Positions 1-11,420 of a DNA stretch of 64,000 bases are shown here, piece by piece. Position 1 is the first letter of the stretch; every line of letters begins with the position of its first letter. Source of the DNA: Tamarix chinensis (taxonomy: Eukaryota; Streptophyta; Magnoliopsida; Caryophyllales; Tamaricaceae); assembly GCA_030549775.1 (NCBI GenBank), contig CM060174.1, positions 48,588,707 through 48,652,706 on the forward strand. The letters are read 5' to 3'. Made by a program: the position numbers and the translations under genes. The notes beneath the pieces were generated by a model. It saw only the letters and a list, made by a program, of their open reading frames with translations, was not told the DNA's origin and did no database searches.

Positions 1-1441
1 TTAAGGATGATTTATATCTAATAATCTACATGAAATTTAATGGTTTGGTGTTGTGTTAGGGTAAACTGATTGACTGGTTAGGTCAAATAGATAGATTGGT
101 TTCTAGAATAGTTTATTGGTTGACCCAACCTATCGACTGGTGAGCCTGTAGAGACCTTGGTCTTACTCTCTTCTTAAACCCATTGACTAGTTAGGAAGAA
201 CCAATTAGCTAGTCTATGAACATTCAACTAGTTTACCCAAACAAATTGACTACTTTGAGGAAATCATGGTTTGGTTGAGTCAAACTGATCAACCCAAATT
301 GATAGACTGGGTGGGTTAGACCAATCAACTAGTTCAATTGGTTTGCATGATTTGTTTCCTTTTGGTTTGGTTATGCTTTGAAACTATGCTTAGGATTATA
401 CCATGATCATTAATGGGATAAAATACAGATTTTATCATGGATTGTTGACTTAATGAAGGGATTAAAATAGATCATAACTTATGATATACTCTATGTGTAA
501 CGTAAAGGATGAATAGGTATTTCACTTATGATAATTGATGGTATTGAGAAATGAGTAATTTAAATTATCATGGACTTGAAAAAATAATAGTGTATTACAA
601 TGATAAATGGAACCACACATGGTTGAAAAAAAAATGGAAAGAAAAGGATTGGTGTGGATTAACATGGAATCTTACCTTGCTTGCTTTTATATAGGCCATG
701 TGTGATCACTTATCCTTATAAATAAAATAATAACTATGTAGAGTAAAAGATAGTCAAGTTTAGTATAGGTCTGTTCCCTAATCCTCTATTAGCTATCAGG
801 GGTTAGTCTTCCCTTAAGCGTTTTTGGTGTCTTTGGGCTTTGCCTTCGAGCAGGATCTTAAGAGGTCCTAGTACCTTACCTACTATAGACACTGATTATG
901 TAGTAGGAGGTATAAATACTAAAGGGTTTGGTTACCTTGGTGGTTAACTTTGGCCTGGACTTATATTCATATTGGTTTGTTAGCTTTGGCCTAGACTTAT
1001 GCTCGATTGGTAATTGGCTTCACCCTAGACTTATGTCTGCTTGGTGATCAGCTTCAGCCTTATTTGGATAGGCTTACATGGTATATGAGATTATGGGGTG
1101 GTCTACAGTCCATCGCTCAATGATAATAAAATATGGATGATAAGTAATTAAATGATAAATACGAATGGTGACCAAGTGAAAGGTTAATAATTAGATAAGG
1201 AGAGAAGAAATGGCCTGAATGACTAAAAAGGCATAAAAGTTAGTTTGTACATTTAGTAATGGTTTAAATGACCAATTGGTTATTAAATGGAATATTGATT
1301 GGATGATTGGCCTATCTCATATATGGATAAGGAAAAAGGTATAACCTAAGGAATTGAGTAATTGGAAATAAAGCCTAGAGGTTGCTTGGATTCTCTTTGC
1401 TATTATATGTGTATGTGCTTATGTGTTGAGGATGTGAAACC
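1..1441 (+). repeat. Left part of LTR H: ACTGGTT-type dispersed motifs and GGCTT-type repeats
   Basis: There is no gene here. From 60 to 345 the sequence repeats short variants of AAACCAATTGACTGGTT in both orientations, with partial dyad symmetry. From 915 to 1060 there are three to four imperfect copies of a roughly 50-bp unit containing TTGGT..TTAGCTTTGGCCT.GACTTAT. Both blocks recur in the same order in LTR I, which supports assignment to an LTR rather than to unique DNA. No long open frame is present. Confidence 0.6.
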
Positions 1442-1446
1442 AAATG
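1442..1446. repeat. Left TSD of LTR D (AAATG)
   Basis: AAATG immediately precedes the LTR terminus TGTAACACCCCC. An identical AAATG is found at 11742-11746 immediately after the opposite terminus. Confidence 0.92.
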
Positions 1447-2139
1447 TGTAACACCCCCAAAATTCACTACTGAAAAATTTGTTTAATAGTGAAAAATTTC
1501 GTTAATTAAAAGGAAGATTAGCGGAAGCAGATAAATAAAACGTGAACTTTGGGAGTATTACCGCCACACTTAGTACCAGACCGGTTCACTTATACCGTTC
1601 CAGTACCAAGTGTTAAGACTAAGAAAATGAAATACAATTCGAAAGACATTCAACATGCATAAATCAGAGTAGCGCATCAAATCGTTCATCAGAATAAAAT
1701 CCACCAATGGTGGTTACAGTAACAACATAACGTTAAAACCAGGAATTTAAAGAGAAAGAGAAAAACCTAACGATACCGGATTACTCCTTACTCTCTTTCC
1801 CGTAGCCCACTTGAGTAGCACCTGAAAAGACCTGCAAGGGCACTGCCCATTGAATAGGCAGGGGCCCCATAAAGGGAATCCCTTCAGTACTACGGTACTG
1901 AGTAATCCTTTAATACCACACTTAAAGACAGGCCCGCATACGACACATAATGCCAGCTACACACAGAAATAATGAGAGGTACATACATAACAATAACATG
2001 CATAATAATTTATAAGTCACGATCGATACTTTGGGCCTTAAGCCATGTCATAGTGTAAGATCAATACATTCGGGCCTTAAGCCATTATTCCGTCACCATT
2101 CAATCAGTATCATATTTTATATCCATGTGAGTGCGAGAA

Positions 2140-2740
2140 CCCCACTATTATAGCCGGTGGACCGAAAAGTATACACTTAGGGCAGAATGCCTTTGACCAC
2201 TATTATTGCTGGTGGACCGGAAGATAAACACACAGGGCAGAACACACCTGACGACTATTATTTGCCGGTGGACCGGTCTGGCCCTGAGTCACATGGTGTT
2301 CCACTATAAGTGATTAGTATTTTTCCATAATCTAATTCACATACATAACTGATTTTATTGAGCTCGAGACCCCCACTATTATTGCCGGTGGACCGGAATA
2401 CATATAAACTCATCATCCAGGGCACAAAGCTCCTGGCCACTATTATAACCGGTGGACCGGGATATATAAAGAATCATCATCCAGGGCACAACACTCCTGG
2501 CCACTATTATAACCGGTGGACCAGGATACATATAACTCATCATCCAGGGCACAACGCTCTTGGCCACTATTATAACCGGTGGACCGGGATATATAAAGAA
2601 TCATCATCCAGGGCACAATGCTCCTGGCCACTATTATAACCGGTGGACAGGGATACATATAACTCATCATCCAGGGCACAACGCTCCTGGCCACTATTAT
2701 AACCGGTGGACCGGTACTCAATATCATAATCATCTGGGCC
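2140..2740 (-). repeat. CCGGTGGACCGG minisatellite of LTR D, with a dimeric higher-order pattern
   Basis: Units share CCACTATTATA(A/G)CCGGTGGACCGG, which contains a palindrome. Starts of CCACTATT at about 2437, 2501, 2564, 2628 and 2691 give a 63-64 bp period. The spacers alternate between an ATATATAAAGAATC type and a TACATATAACTC type, so the true repeat is a dimer of about 127 bp. Smaller clusters lie at 2145-2275. Open frames on both strands here are repeat artefacts. Confidence 0.9.
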
Positions 2741-3250
2741 CGGCTCATTAATATTTCACTTTCAATAATAGTATCTTTCCTTTCTTTAATCAGCACATCA
2801 ATCATATTTATTTGCCTCGATTGGGAGATCCATAACCCGGGACGCAAAGGTACACCGGTCGTACCGGTGCATATCAGCTACTCAGTACCCTTCAACCATG
2901 AACCCAAGGACGCAAAGGTACCCTGATCGTACTGGTGCATAAAGCTAACTCAGTACCCTACCGACAAGGACACCTAATCCATAAGTATGCATACCCCCTA
3001 ACTAGGTCCGTAGAGCTAGGAAGAGTAAGATATAGGGCCTGGCTGGGGCACAAAGGCACACCAGCAAATACCAGAATAATCGTGGACTAAACCACGTCCT
3101 TAGGGTAGTGACCCCTAAGGAGTCACCATTCCCGATCTCGAGGTCTTTCACTTTAAGTAATAGTGTCTTAATTAAGGTGATCACGAAAAGCACGATAACC
3201 CGATACTTATTCACTTTCGATCGTTCCGATATCATTAATCGTTTCTTATT

Positions 3251-3255
3251 CAGAT
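3251..3255. repeat. Left TSD of LTR A (CAGAT)
   Basis: CAGAT precedes the LTR start TGAAATACCCC. A second CAGAT at 8213-8217 follows the terminal TGTTACA. Confidence 0.92.
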
Positions 3256-3734
3256 TGAAATACCCCAAAATCCTAAAATTTGAAATTGTGGCAAAATAAG
3301 AAATTAGTAGGGAGTTAAACATATAAGTTTTATTTATTTAAAATGTAGGGAATTAATTAAGGTAAATTAAGAGGGAAATAATAAATAATTTAATTGGAAG
3401 AAAATTTAAGTATTTTCCAAATTATTATGGAAGTTAAGAAAATTCTATCTAAAATAGCCTAACTAAGTAAAAAGGAAATTTATTTAATATTTTATAAATA
3501 GTTAATATTCTAAATAGCCCACAAATATTCTAAATAATTTATAAAAAAATCCAAAACCCTAAGTAAAATATTTTTTCTCTCTTTTTCCCTCATTTCCCTT
3601 TATTCCTTCTTTTTCTTTTACCCCCTCACCGGTTGGGCCTCTCCCCGCGGCCCAGCCTTCTTTTCCTTTCCTTTCTCCTTCCCCCACTGCCCAGCGTCGT
3701 TCGCTGACCGACGCTCGAGTTCGATGCATCGTTT

Positions 3735-3880
3735 TGGCCTTCAATCCGCCGAAGCGCCGCGTCGCGATGAATGAGCCTTATAGCCGTTGCCAGCCAACGA
3801 CACGACGCTGCGTCTCGACCTTCTAAATGATGAAACGACGCATCGAGATTATGAAGGTTATAACCGTTGCCGACCGGCCG
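3735..3880 (+). promoter_or_regulatory. Duplicated CG-rich motif upstream of the LTR A TATA box
   Basis: Two imperfect copies of a block with an ACGACGC-type core and TTATA(G/A)CCGTTGCC lie near 3760-3805 and 3830-3875, about 85 bp apart. They sit 350-450 bp upstream of the TATA box. Comparable ACGC(T/A)GCGT and CAACGGTTAC motifs are seen in LTR B (26200-26300, reverse) and LTR C (42205-42260). The position suggests a U3 regulatory repeat; the function is inferred. Confidence 0.4.
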
Positions 3881-4212
3881 TTTTCTCCCCCTTTCTTTTC
3901 TTCCTTGGACCGCCGGTGTAACCTACCCCGCTGTCGTCTTCTTCCTCGCGCCTGTGGCCGCCGTGCCGCTGCAACGCCGACAACGTCACAGTCCGGCCGT
4001 CCTTCTCGTCCTTTTTCCGTCCCTTTTCTTTCCCGATTTGTCCCAGCCTACCGTCCTGCACCGCCCAGGCCTTGCCTCCTTTCCTTTCTCACCCAAACCG
4101 AGCCAAAACCTGCTGATAGGGAATCTGCAGGCCTGCCCGATCACAGCCGGACGGCGTACTGCCGTGACTTGGTGTGTCCCCTCCTCCTTCATTGTTTTCT
4201 CCCCCCAATTGC

Positions 4213-4222
4213 CTATAAATAC
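4213..4222 (+). promoter_or_regulatory. TATA box of LTR A
   Basis: CTATAAATAC lies in the context CCAATTGCCTATAAATACCC. The same context occurs on the minus strand of LTR B (25776-25795), and CTATAAATAG occurs at 49884-49893 in LTR C. The conserved position between U3-like sequence and a GC-rich downstream block makes it the likely LTR promoter core. Confidence 0.7.
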
Positions 4223-5824
4223 CCCCCCTTCGACAGCCATAACCCGTTCTGCGAAAATCACCCCGAAACTCTGCCTCTCCGTCGCCTGAAAACTAGACGA
4301 AGCTTCCGCCGCCACCTCTGACCACCAAAAACACCCCTGCATCTCCCTCGACAAAACCAAGCCACCACCGCCCTCTGCCTTGCCTTGCACGTGCTTCCCT
4401 AGCCGTGCGAAGTTCACTGCTGGAAAACCTTCATTCCAGCCACCGCTGCCACTTACGCTGCCCGTAGCTGCCATATCCGCCGCAATCCACCCTCCTTCCA
4501 CCTCCCAAAGTAACCTGCAGGTCCTCCCCTACCTGCCCAGACCCTCCTTACCCCCTGCTTCCTTCTCCACCGGGCTCCATCACTTTCCACCACCTTCTCC
4601 CTCCTTCGGCCGCCGCGTCCGCCACCGTGCGCCGCCGCCCTGCTCACGCCACCACCCTCATTCCACCCCCTCTCCCTGTTGTCTCCTCTCCCACACTTAA
4701 CCTTCCTTTTTCCTCCTCCCATCTAGCCACCTTCCCCATCTTTTCTCTCTTCTCCTCCTCCATCGTCACCGCCGCTGCCTCGCGCCGCCGCCGGACCACC
4801 ACCGTTATCAGGTGGTCTTCCACTCACCTGAACCCCAAAACCCTCCTCTTATGCCACCTATAGTGGCTTATACCTAATATTAGTATTATCACACTTATTA
4901 TTATTATTATTATGATTATTACTATTACACTTATTATTAGTATTATTATTTTTAATATTACTGTTATGATTATTATTATTATTAACTTATTTACTAATAC
5001 CATTTAATGCTATCATACTATCACCCCTTCTAACCCTAAACCTTATTATACTTAACTTAGGGCTAATACCCTTTTCTTCATTTTTAGCATTTCTAATACT
5101 ACTATTATTATTACTTTTATTATTGTTATTACCACTATTAATTTCTGTATCCTAAGAGTGTTATTTTCTTACAAGCCATAATCTTTCTCAAAACCCTAGC
5201 TTTCAACATACTTAACCATTAGTGTTAGTATTATTATTTTTATCAATACTATCGCTAAGATTACTACCACTATTAGTGTTTTTACTATTTAACCCAACCT
5301 TATGTGAAACATTGTAACTACGTAATAGAGTTTTACCATACCTAATATCTCTAACATTGGTGTCATCCTATTATTGATATTACCCATATGCTAATTCTAT
5401 TAGGGTGACAAAATATGGGAGCCCTTATATTATTTATTCAAAATGTGACTTTAATCATGACTACCTCTAGGAGTGTTAGCTTGTTGATATTACAACCATT
5501 GTAGTAGTATTTTAATACTAACACCAACATAAGTATCACTATTAGTAGTTTACCATTACCATTATTACCATTACTTAACTATGTCTAGCAAACACTAAGG
5601 TTATAAGAATAGGGCTAATGGGTCCAATAAAATAAGTGTAACAATAGGTATTAAAAATAAACATATTTTGACTACTAATATTTAGTATACTAATTCTAAG
5701 GTAAAAACCCTAGTTTTTGTATAAAATCCTTTTTTTTAGTAATAAAAACCCTAACCTTAAACTAGAATGAGGATTGATAGTAATTATAAGGGAAACTAAT
5801 ACTTAGCTTTTTCCCCTTTCATAG

Positions 5825-5886
5825 GTGACCCCGATCCGAGCCCTAAGGAGCTAGAGGAGCGTGCTCCAAGCCTGGTGCCTACCTAG
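5825..5886 (+). other. 62-nt exon-like module in LTR A
   Basis: The module is preceded by a pyrimidine-rich tract ending TTTCATAG and followed by GTAAGGACG, giving an acceptor-like left border and donor-like right border. It contains GGAGCGTGC. Homologous segments of exactly 62 nt with the same borders occur in LTR B (23952-24013, minus) and LTR C (51199-51260), and a 68-nt version in LTR J (28495-28562). Whether it is spliced is inference. Confidence 0.55.
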
Positions 5887-7149
5887 GTAAGGACGAAGCT
5901 ATAGCCTTACGTTATGTGTGTTGTAATGTGTTGATGAATGATGAGCGTGTCATGTTGATGTGTATTATGCATGTGCTATGAATAACCTGTTTTGTGTAGC
6001 GCAGCGTGGATCATGAGGTATGTGGTGTGTGCCTTATGTTATACATGTATGCCATGTTCCATGTTTGTTGTTGATGTTGATGATGTGACTTGTTATGGCC
6101 CTCTAGGACATGCATGCTAGGGTTTTGGGTAGTATGAAATGATAATAAAAGAATAACGGAGAGGTGAACGTTCGGGAAGTTTGCATGGGGGGAACTAGAC
6201 CTTGCATGGACATGATTCTTACGTATGAAAAGTTGATTTGGGTTGTAAGTAAGAGCTTGGGAGAGTCTTGGGATGATTGGAGACTTAGTATGAAAAATAG
6301 TACATAAGTTGGTGCATAAGAGACCTTATTAGGGTTTGTGTGTAAGTGGGTGTTGGAGAGTCTTCATGGAGTGTTTAAATTATGCATGGGAACGAATCTT
6401 ACGTGAGGAAAGTTGAATTAGGAAGTGAATAAAATAATGCCAAAGTTATGGAACCATTGGAGACTTGGGTGCAAAATTTTACGTGGGTCGGTGTAAGAGT
6501 GTCTAAGGGTTCCAATTAGGGTTTCGGGAGGAAATGAGCAATTTGAAGGGTACAAGGGTAAAAATGATCAAGGAAGGATGGAGTATGGGGTGAGAGTGAG
6601 AATTCACTATATAAAGGATGAGTATGGGTTTGCTAAAGGAAAGGAGAGATTTGGGGTGAAAGAGGGAGATTACTTATTAAGGAAATAAAGTGCTAGGGTT
6701 TGGGTGGCCAACTAGGGTGTTATCGGTCACACGTGAACTTGGGAGATAAAGTAATACATTTGGGGAGTTTCCTAATAAATATGAGGTGCGAGCTAGAGAA
6801 CAAAGTAACGTGTGGGTAAGTAAGAAAGAATTGGACCACATAGGTCCAACTAGGGTCTCCGAGGAGGAACCCTCGAGGGATGAGGACATACGGAGTCGAT
6901 ATCATATGTGTTGGGATAGCCTATATTCCTGGAGGTCATGCCTTACTATATGCCACTATGCTTAAGTCTACGGGGGATGGATGTCGGGTGTGAGAAACGT
7001 GTAAGTGTCTCAACATATGAGACGAGCCCGCTTGAGAGGCAAGTAATAGTATGTTGTCGGCATGCATGTTAAGGGTGTTGTGTGATTCAATAAGACACGG
7101 ATAAGACACTAATAACGTAAAGCAAAAGATTATTGAGCCGAGCCCAGTC

Positions 7150-7510
7150 CGATCCACCGGTTAGAATAGTGGTCAGAGGTGTTCTGCCCTATGCGTTTCG
7201 TGCCGGTCCACCGGCTATAATAGTGGTCAGAGGCGTTCTGCCCTGTGCGTTTCGTGCCGGTCCACCGACTATAATAGTGGTCAGAGGCGTTTTGCCCTGT
7301 GCATTTACTCCGGTCCACCGGCTATAATAGTGGGGGATCTCGGCTCAATACACCCAAAGTAAATAAGTTAAACCAGGGGAAAAATACTAAGTACTTACAG
7401 TGGAACACCATGTTGAGGCGGGGCCAGTCCGGTCCACCGGTTAGAATAGTGGTCAGAGGCGTTCTGCCCTGTGTTTTTATTTTCGGTCCACCGGCTATAA
7501 TAGTGGGGTC
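7150..7510 (+). repeat. CCGGTCCACCGG minisatellite of LTR A
   Basis: CCACCGG-type units start at 7154, 7208, 7262 and 7315 (period 53-54 bp), with a second cluster at about 7430-7510. Each has (C/T)TA(T/G)AATAGTGG followed by a GTCAGAGGCGTT..GCCCT spacer. It occupies the same LTR position as the minisatellites of LTRs B, C and D but has its own spacer. Open frames here are artefacts. Confidence 0.9.
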
Positions 7511-7689
7511 CCCGTGCTCACATGGATTATTGAAGGATGCGTGAAATGGACTTAATTCATTAATGAGAATACAGAATAAGACATCAGAAAGTGACTAGAT
7601 CTATTCATGCATGTCATCGTTTATTATTTATGTGATGAATGTGGGTCTTGTGTGCTATGTGTTGGCCTTAGCTCGTCTGTTACCTTACT

Positions 7690-7708
7690 CAGTACGTAGC
7701 GTACTGAT
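7690..7708 (+). promoter_or_regulatory. Conserved palindrome in LTR A
   Basis: TCAGTACGTAGCGTACTGA has perfect 8-bp arms around a 3-nt loop. The position is conserved in C (53370-53388), H (11903-11921), F (about 40415), D (about 1881, reverse) and B (about 22028, reverse). A second stem, CATGGG..CCCATG, follows about 20 bp later in several copies. Function unknown. Confidence 0.6.
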
Positions 7709-8379
7709 CATCCGTTTCATGGGTGCTGTTTATTCCCACGAGCAGAGAGCCCTTCTGACCTTGTGCAGGTAGGAGATTTGGTTTTCGATGCCTACGACAC
7801 CTATGAGGCATCGGGTGGGGCTGAGTATTGAGTCTACTTTGGTTGGGGCCGAGAGTGAGCCGGCCGGACATCTTGTTATTTCCGTTGTCATCTATCATGT
7901 TCTGAGTCGTATTTATGTTACGCTCGTATTTTGGAGTGGAATTCTTAAATTGTAATCCTAACGATATTTTAACTGCTGTTGGCACCTTAACCTTCCTGGA
8001 TATTTTATGTTGATTATGCACTTATGCTTTGTTGGTTTTACTTCACGAATTTTTGATTTAGCCTTAGCACTCGGTATCGGGACGGTAGAAGTGAACCGGT
8101 CTGGTACTGAGTGTGGCGGTAATACCCCTAAATTCATGGTTTTAAATTGTACGCTTCCGTTAAACCTTTCGTTTTAAACGAAATTTTTCAGTAGTGAATT
8201 TGGGGTGTTACACAGATGATTATCCAGGATATCACAGAGAAATCATTAAGGCCATACTAATTATCAAATACTCTTACTTGGCTAATCAACATCATTTAAT
8301 CATATTAATGTTCCACAATCTCAAAGACATATTAGGTACAAATTACTCATTTGCCCTTTACTTATATAATTGTTAAGTA

Positions 8380-9600
8380 TCTGTTCCTTACTTGATAAAT
8401 TACCACATTACCCTTAAGGTTGCATAATTACCAAATTACCCCTTGTCCACTTTAGATTACCAAATTGTCTCCTACACTTTTTAAATGACCATTCACCCCT
8501 CATAATTACTACACTTATCATATTTCCCTTTTGGTTGGTTATATTACCAAATCACCCTTCTCCTTTGTTATAATTACTAAATTTGCCCTTGAGTTGGGTA
8601 AATTACTAAATTACCCTCCTTCATTATCATGATTACTATTTTACCCCTTTAGTTGGTTAAATAATTATCACTTTATCCCATAATTGGCTAAATTACCAAA
8701 TTTTCCCTTTAGTTGGATAAATTACCAAATTACCCTTCTCCTTTATCATAATTACCATTTTACCCCTCTCAATTATTTTAATTGCCATTTACCCTTTTTA
8801 ATCATTATAAATCCCAAATTACCCTTCTTCATAATTAAAAATATTAATTTACCCTTTTTCATAATCAAAATTACTATATTACCCTTCTCCATTATTAAAA
8901 TTACCATAACGCCCTTTAATTGGTTAATTTACCAAATTACCCTTCTATAGTATCATACTTATCCAATTGCCCTTCTACAATCATAATTTAATTGCTAAAT
9001 TATCTTTTGTCGTTATCATAATTACCAAGTTACCCCTTACTCCCAAGTTTACCATAATATCCTTTCATTTACAAAATTACCATTTTACCCCTTACATCCA
9101 ATTTTACCATAATATCCTTTTATTTATGAAAATTACCACCATACATCTTTTACTTTACAAATTACTATTTTACCCTTTCACATCCAAGATTACCATCTTT
9201 ATCTTTCCTTACATAATTACCATTTTGCCCTTCTTTTCCAATTTACCATATTACCCCTTTACTTATAAATTTCCACTTCGCCATTCACTTATAAAATTTA
9301 CCATATTACCCTTTACTTATGAAATTACGATTTTTCCCCTCTACCTCCACAATTATCATAATGCCCTTTTTACTCGAACAATTACCATAATGCCCTCCTT
9401 CATCCAAACTTACTATTTTACCCCTACTTCCAAAATTACCATTTTACCCTTCTTTCTCACAACTTACAATTTTATCCTTTACTTATAAATTATCATTTAA
9501 CCCCTTTATTTTTAAATTAACAAAATACCCTTTTACTTATAAAATTACCAAAATACCCTTTTCGCTTATAAAATTTCCATTCAACCCCTTTATTCACCAT
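8380..9600. repeat. AAATTACC/ACCCTT low-complexity tandem region of LTR D
   Basis: About 1.2 kb is built from degenerate units of roughly 18-24 bp such as AATTACCAAATTACCCTT. Open frames at 8684-8950 and 8967-9488 encode monotonous I/T/L/P-rich strings and are repeat artefacts. The corresponding LTR position in B and C carries different tandem repeats. Confidence 0.85.
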
Positions 9601-10199
9601 TTTTATGAATTTACTAACACTACATAAAATAATGATATTAATACTTCATTTTTATCATCTAAGTCCACCAACTTGTCATTTTTCAACATAATAATCATTA
9701 GCAACTACACACATTGATTTATATACCTCATAAGCATAATTACTAAAATACCCTTAAACAATAACATCATTCATGCATTAACAACATGGTACATCATAAA
9801 CAAGTATTTAACATTTCTATCCATATTCCAACTCCTTCTTTATTTAACATACCTACATATGGCACAAAAGTTATCATGCTTTTTCTTTTTAACAAACAAT
9901 ATAAGAAACCATAAACATATCATGCTAAGCATACAAAACATGCATAAAATCATACTAAACCCTAAATGTGCTAGCATGCGTTTTTCCATATATTTAAGGG
10001 AGGATTAACGATTACCTTAATCCCGCAAGATATCAAATCTTACCAAGCATAATTAGCAACTCAACACCTAAAAATAATATCCATCATATTTATGTTAGAA
10101 ATAAGAAACCAAGCATAAAACTTTGTAAAAGTTTAATTAATAGAACACTTAATATAATATACCATTATAACTTAAAAATTATCCAAATAATTTTTAAAA

Positions 10200-11420
10200 T
10201 GAAGGGAAGCTCACGCTGCATGAGCAGCGTGAGTCTCATGCAAAAATGAGGGGTGGAAGGGTTCGAAGAGGGGGTGAAGGAAGCAAAATCTATTATTTTC
10301 GGGTTAGGGTATTTAGGCTAGAAAAGAAGGTGGTTAGGGGAGGTTCTAAGGCAGGGGAATGGTACAGAAGTGAAGAGGGGGTGTAGGTGGAGGCTAAGGG
10401 TGGTTTCACGGTGGCATAGGGCGGCGGAGACGGCGGCGGCAAGGCGGTGAAGTTGGCTGCCGAGAAGGGTCGAGGGGAAGGGGCTGTGAAGGAAGGAAAA
10501 GGAGAGGGAAAAATGGAGGGGTGCAAGAGTTAGTTTCGGCCAACTAAGGCATGGCGGTTGTAGAGGGGGTTGCAGGGTGTCGAACGGTGGGTTGGGTGGC
10601 GGCAGAGGTGGCCGGAAGGCGGCGGTAGAGGCGGTTGCAGGTGGCTTGGCGGTAAGGGGAAAAAGCTGGGGAGAAAAGAAAAGGGGTCGAGAAGGGAGGG
10701 AGTGTAGGGCTCGAAGGGGCTGCGTGGTGGTGCAGGGTGGTAGTAGGCGGTGGCAGAGGGTGGCGCAGGGGCTGGGCGAGGTGGTTCAGGCGGTGGTGGG
10801 CGGCGGTGATAAGAAAACGTGGAGGAGAATGGAGGGAGAAGGAAGGAGAGAAAAGGGAGCTCGGGGAAGGGTGATAGGCTCGAAGAAATGTGCGAATGAG
10901 GGGCTTGGGAGATGAAGAAAAAGAAGAGGGAGAAGAGAGGGGAAGGGTTGGCCGGCGATCGGTGCTGCAGGTGGCAGGTGGTGGTCGGGTGGCAGGGGAA
11001 GACAGGGAAGAAGGGGGAAAGAAACAGGGGCACGCGGGGTGTGGTCTAGGGCTGGTTTGGCTCGAAAAGGGAAGGAAAACGACGGAGGAAGAGAGAGGGA
11101 GAGGGAGCAGGTGGTGGTGGCGGTCGGCGCTCGGTAATGGAAGAAAAGAGAGTCGGGCGTGGGAGGAGGAAGAAAGGAGAAGAAGAAAGGGACTGGCGGC
11201 TGGACCGATGGTGAAAAAGAAGGGAGCCGGCCGGTCCAGGGGCAAAAGAAAGGAGGGCGGGCTGGCATGCTGGGCGGCGCGCGAGGGAGAGAAGGGGGAG
11301 GCGGGCCAGAGGCCCAATGCGCGGGGAGAGGGCTGGCCTGGCGAGGCAGCCCGAGGGAGGAAAAGAAAAGAAGAAAGGGAAAAAGGGAAAAAGGGCAAAA
11401 AGGGAATGGAAAAATAGAAA
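10200..11420 (-). repeat. GC-rich block of LTR D (no gene)
   Basis: This G/A-rich plus strand is the GC-rich block of the reverse LTR, homologous in position to 3580-4860 of LTR A. Overlapping open frames exist on both strands, the longest on the minus strand at 10544-11398. Their products are P/S/L/R-rich, overlap in several frames at once and match no family. A degenerate TATA-like CCTAAATACCC (minus strand) lies near 10305-10315. Confidence 0.75.

Larger units (their letters stand above)
3256..8212 (+). mobile_element. Tekay/Del-type solo LTR A (4,957 bp)
   Basis: It starts TGAAATACCCCAAAATCC and ends TGAATTTGGGGTGTTACA, with perfect CAGAT TSDs, inserted in LTR D. No PBS, polypurine tract or coding domain is present, so it is a solo LTR. 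Layout: AT-rich 5' part (3256-3575), GC-rich block with TATA box (3580-4860), TTA-rich stretch (4865-5820), 62-nt exon-like module (5825-5886), G/T-rich stretch (5890-7100), CCGGTCCACCGG minisatellite (7150-7510), palindrome (7690-7708), acceptor-like site (7767) and terminal block (8050-8212). Opposite orientation to its host LTR D gives the two ends inverted-repeat similarity. That mimics a terminal-inverted-repeat transposon, but the TSD pairs show two separate insertions. Confidence 0.95.

Noticed and set aside
2145..2740. CRISPR-like array
   Set aside because: Regular repeats and spacers, but spacers repeat among themselves and the setting is a plant LTR; it is a minisatellite.
3827..4501. 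Open frames on both strands in the GC-rich block of LTR A
   Set aside because: They overlap in several frames around the TATA box and leader, lack recognisable domains and correspond to non-frame sequence in B and C.
1447..8212. A terminal-inverted-repeat or foldback DNA transposon
   Set aside because: The ends at 1447 and 8212 are inverted copies, but the TSD pairs are AAATG (1442/11742) and CAGAT (3251/8213). The structure is two oppositely oriented solo LTRs, one inside the other.
8967..9488. 173-codon open frame on the plus strand
   Set aside because: It is the translation of an AAATTACC-type tandem repeat.
10544..11398. 284-codon minus-strand open frame
   Set aside because: It lies in the GC-rich LTR block, overlaps other long frames on both strands, is P/S/R-rich without a domain, and is not conserved as a frame in LTRs A, B and C.
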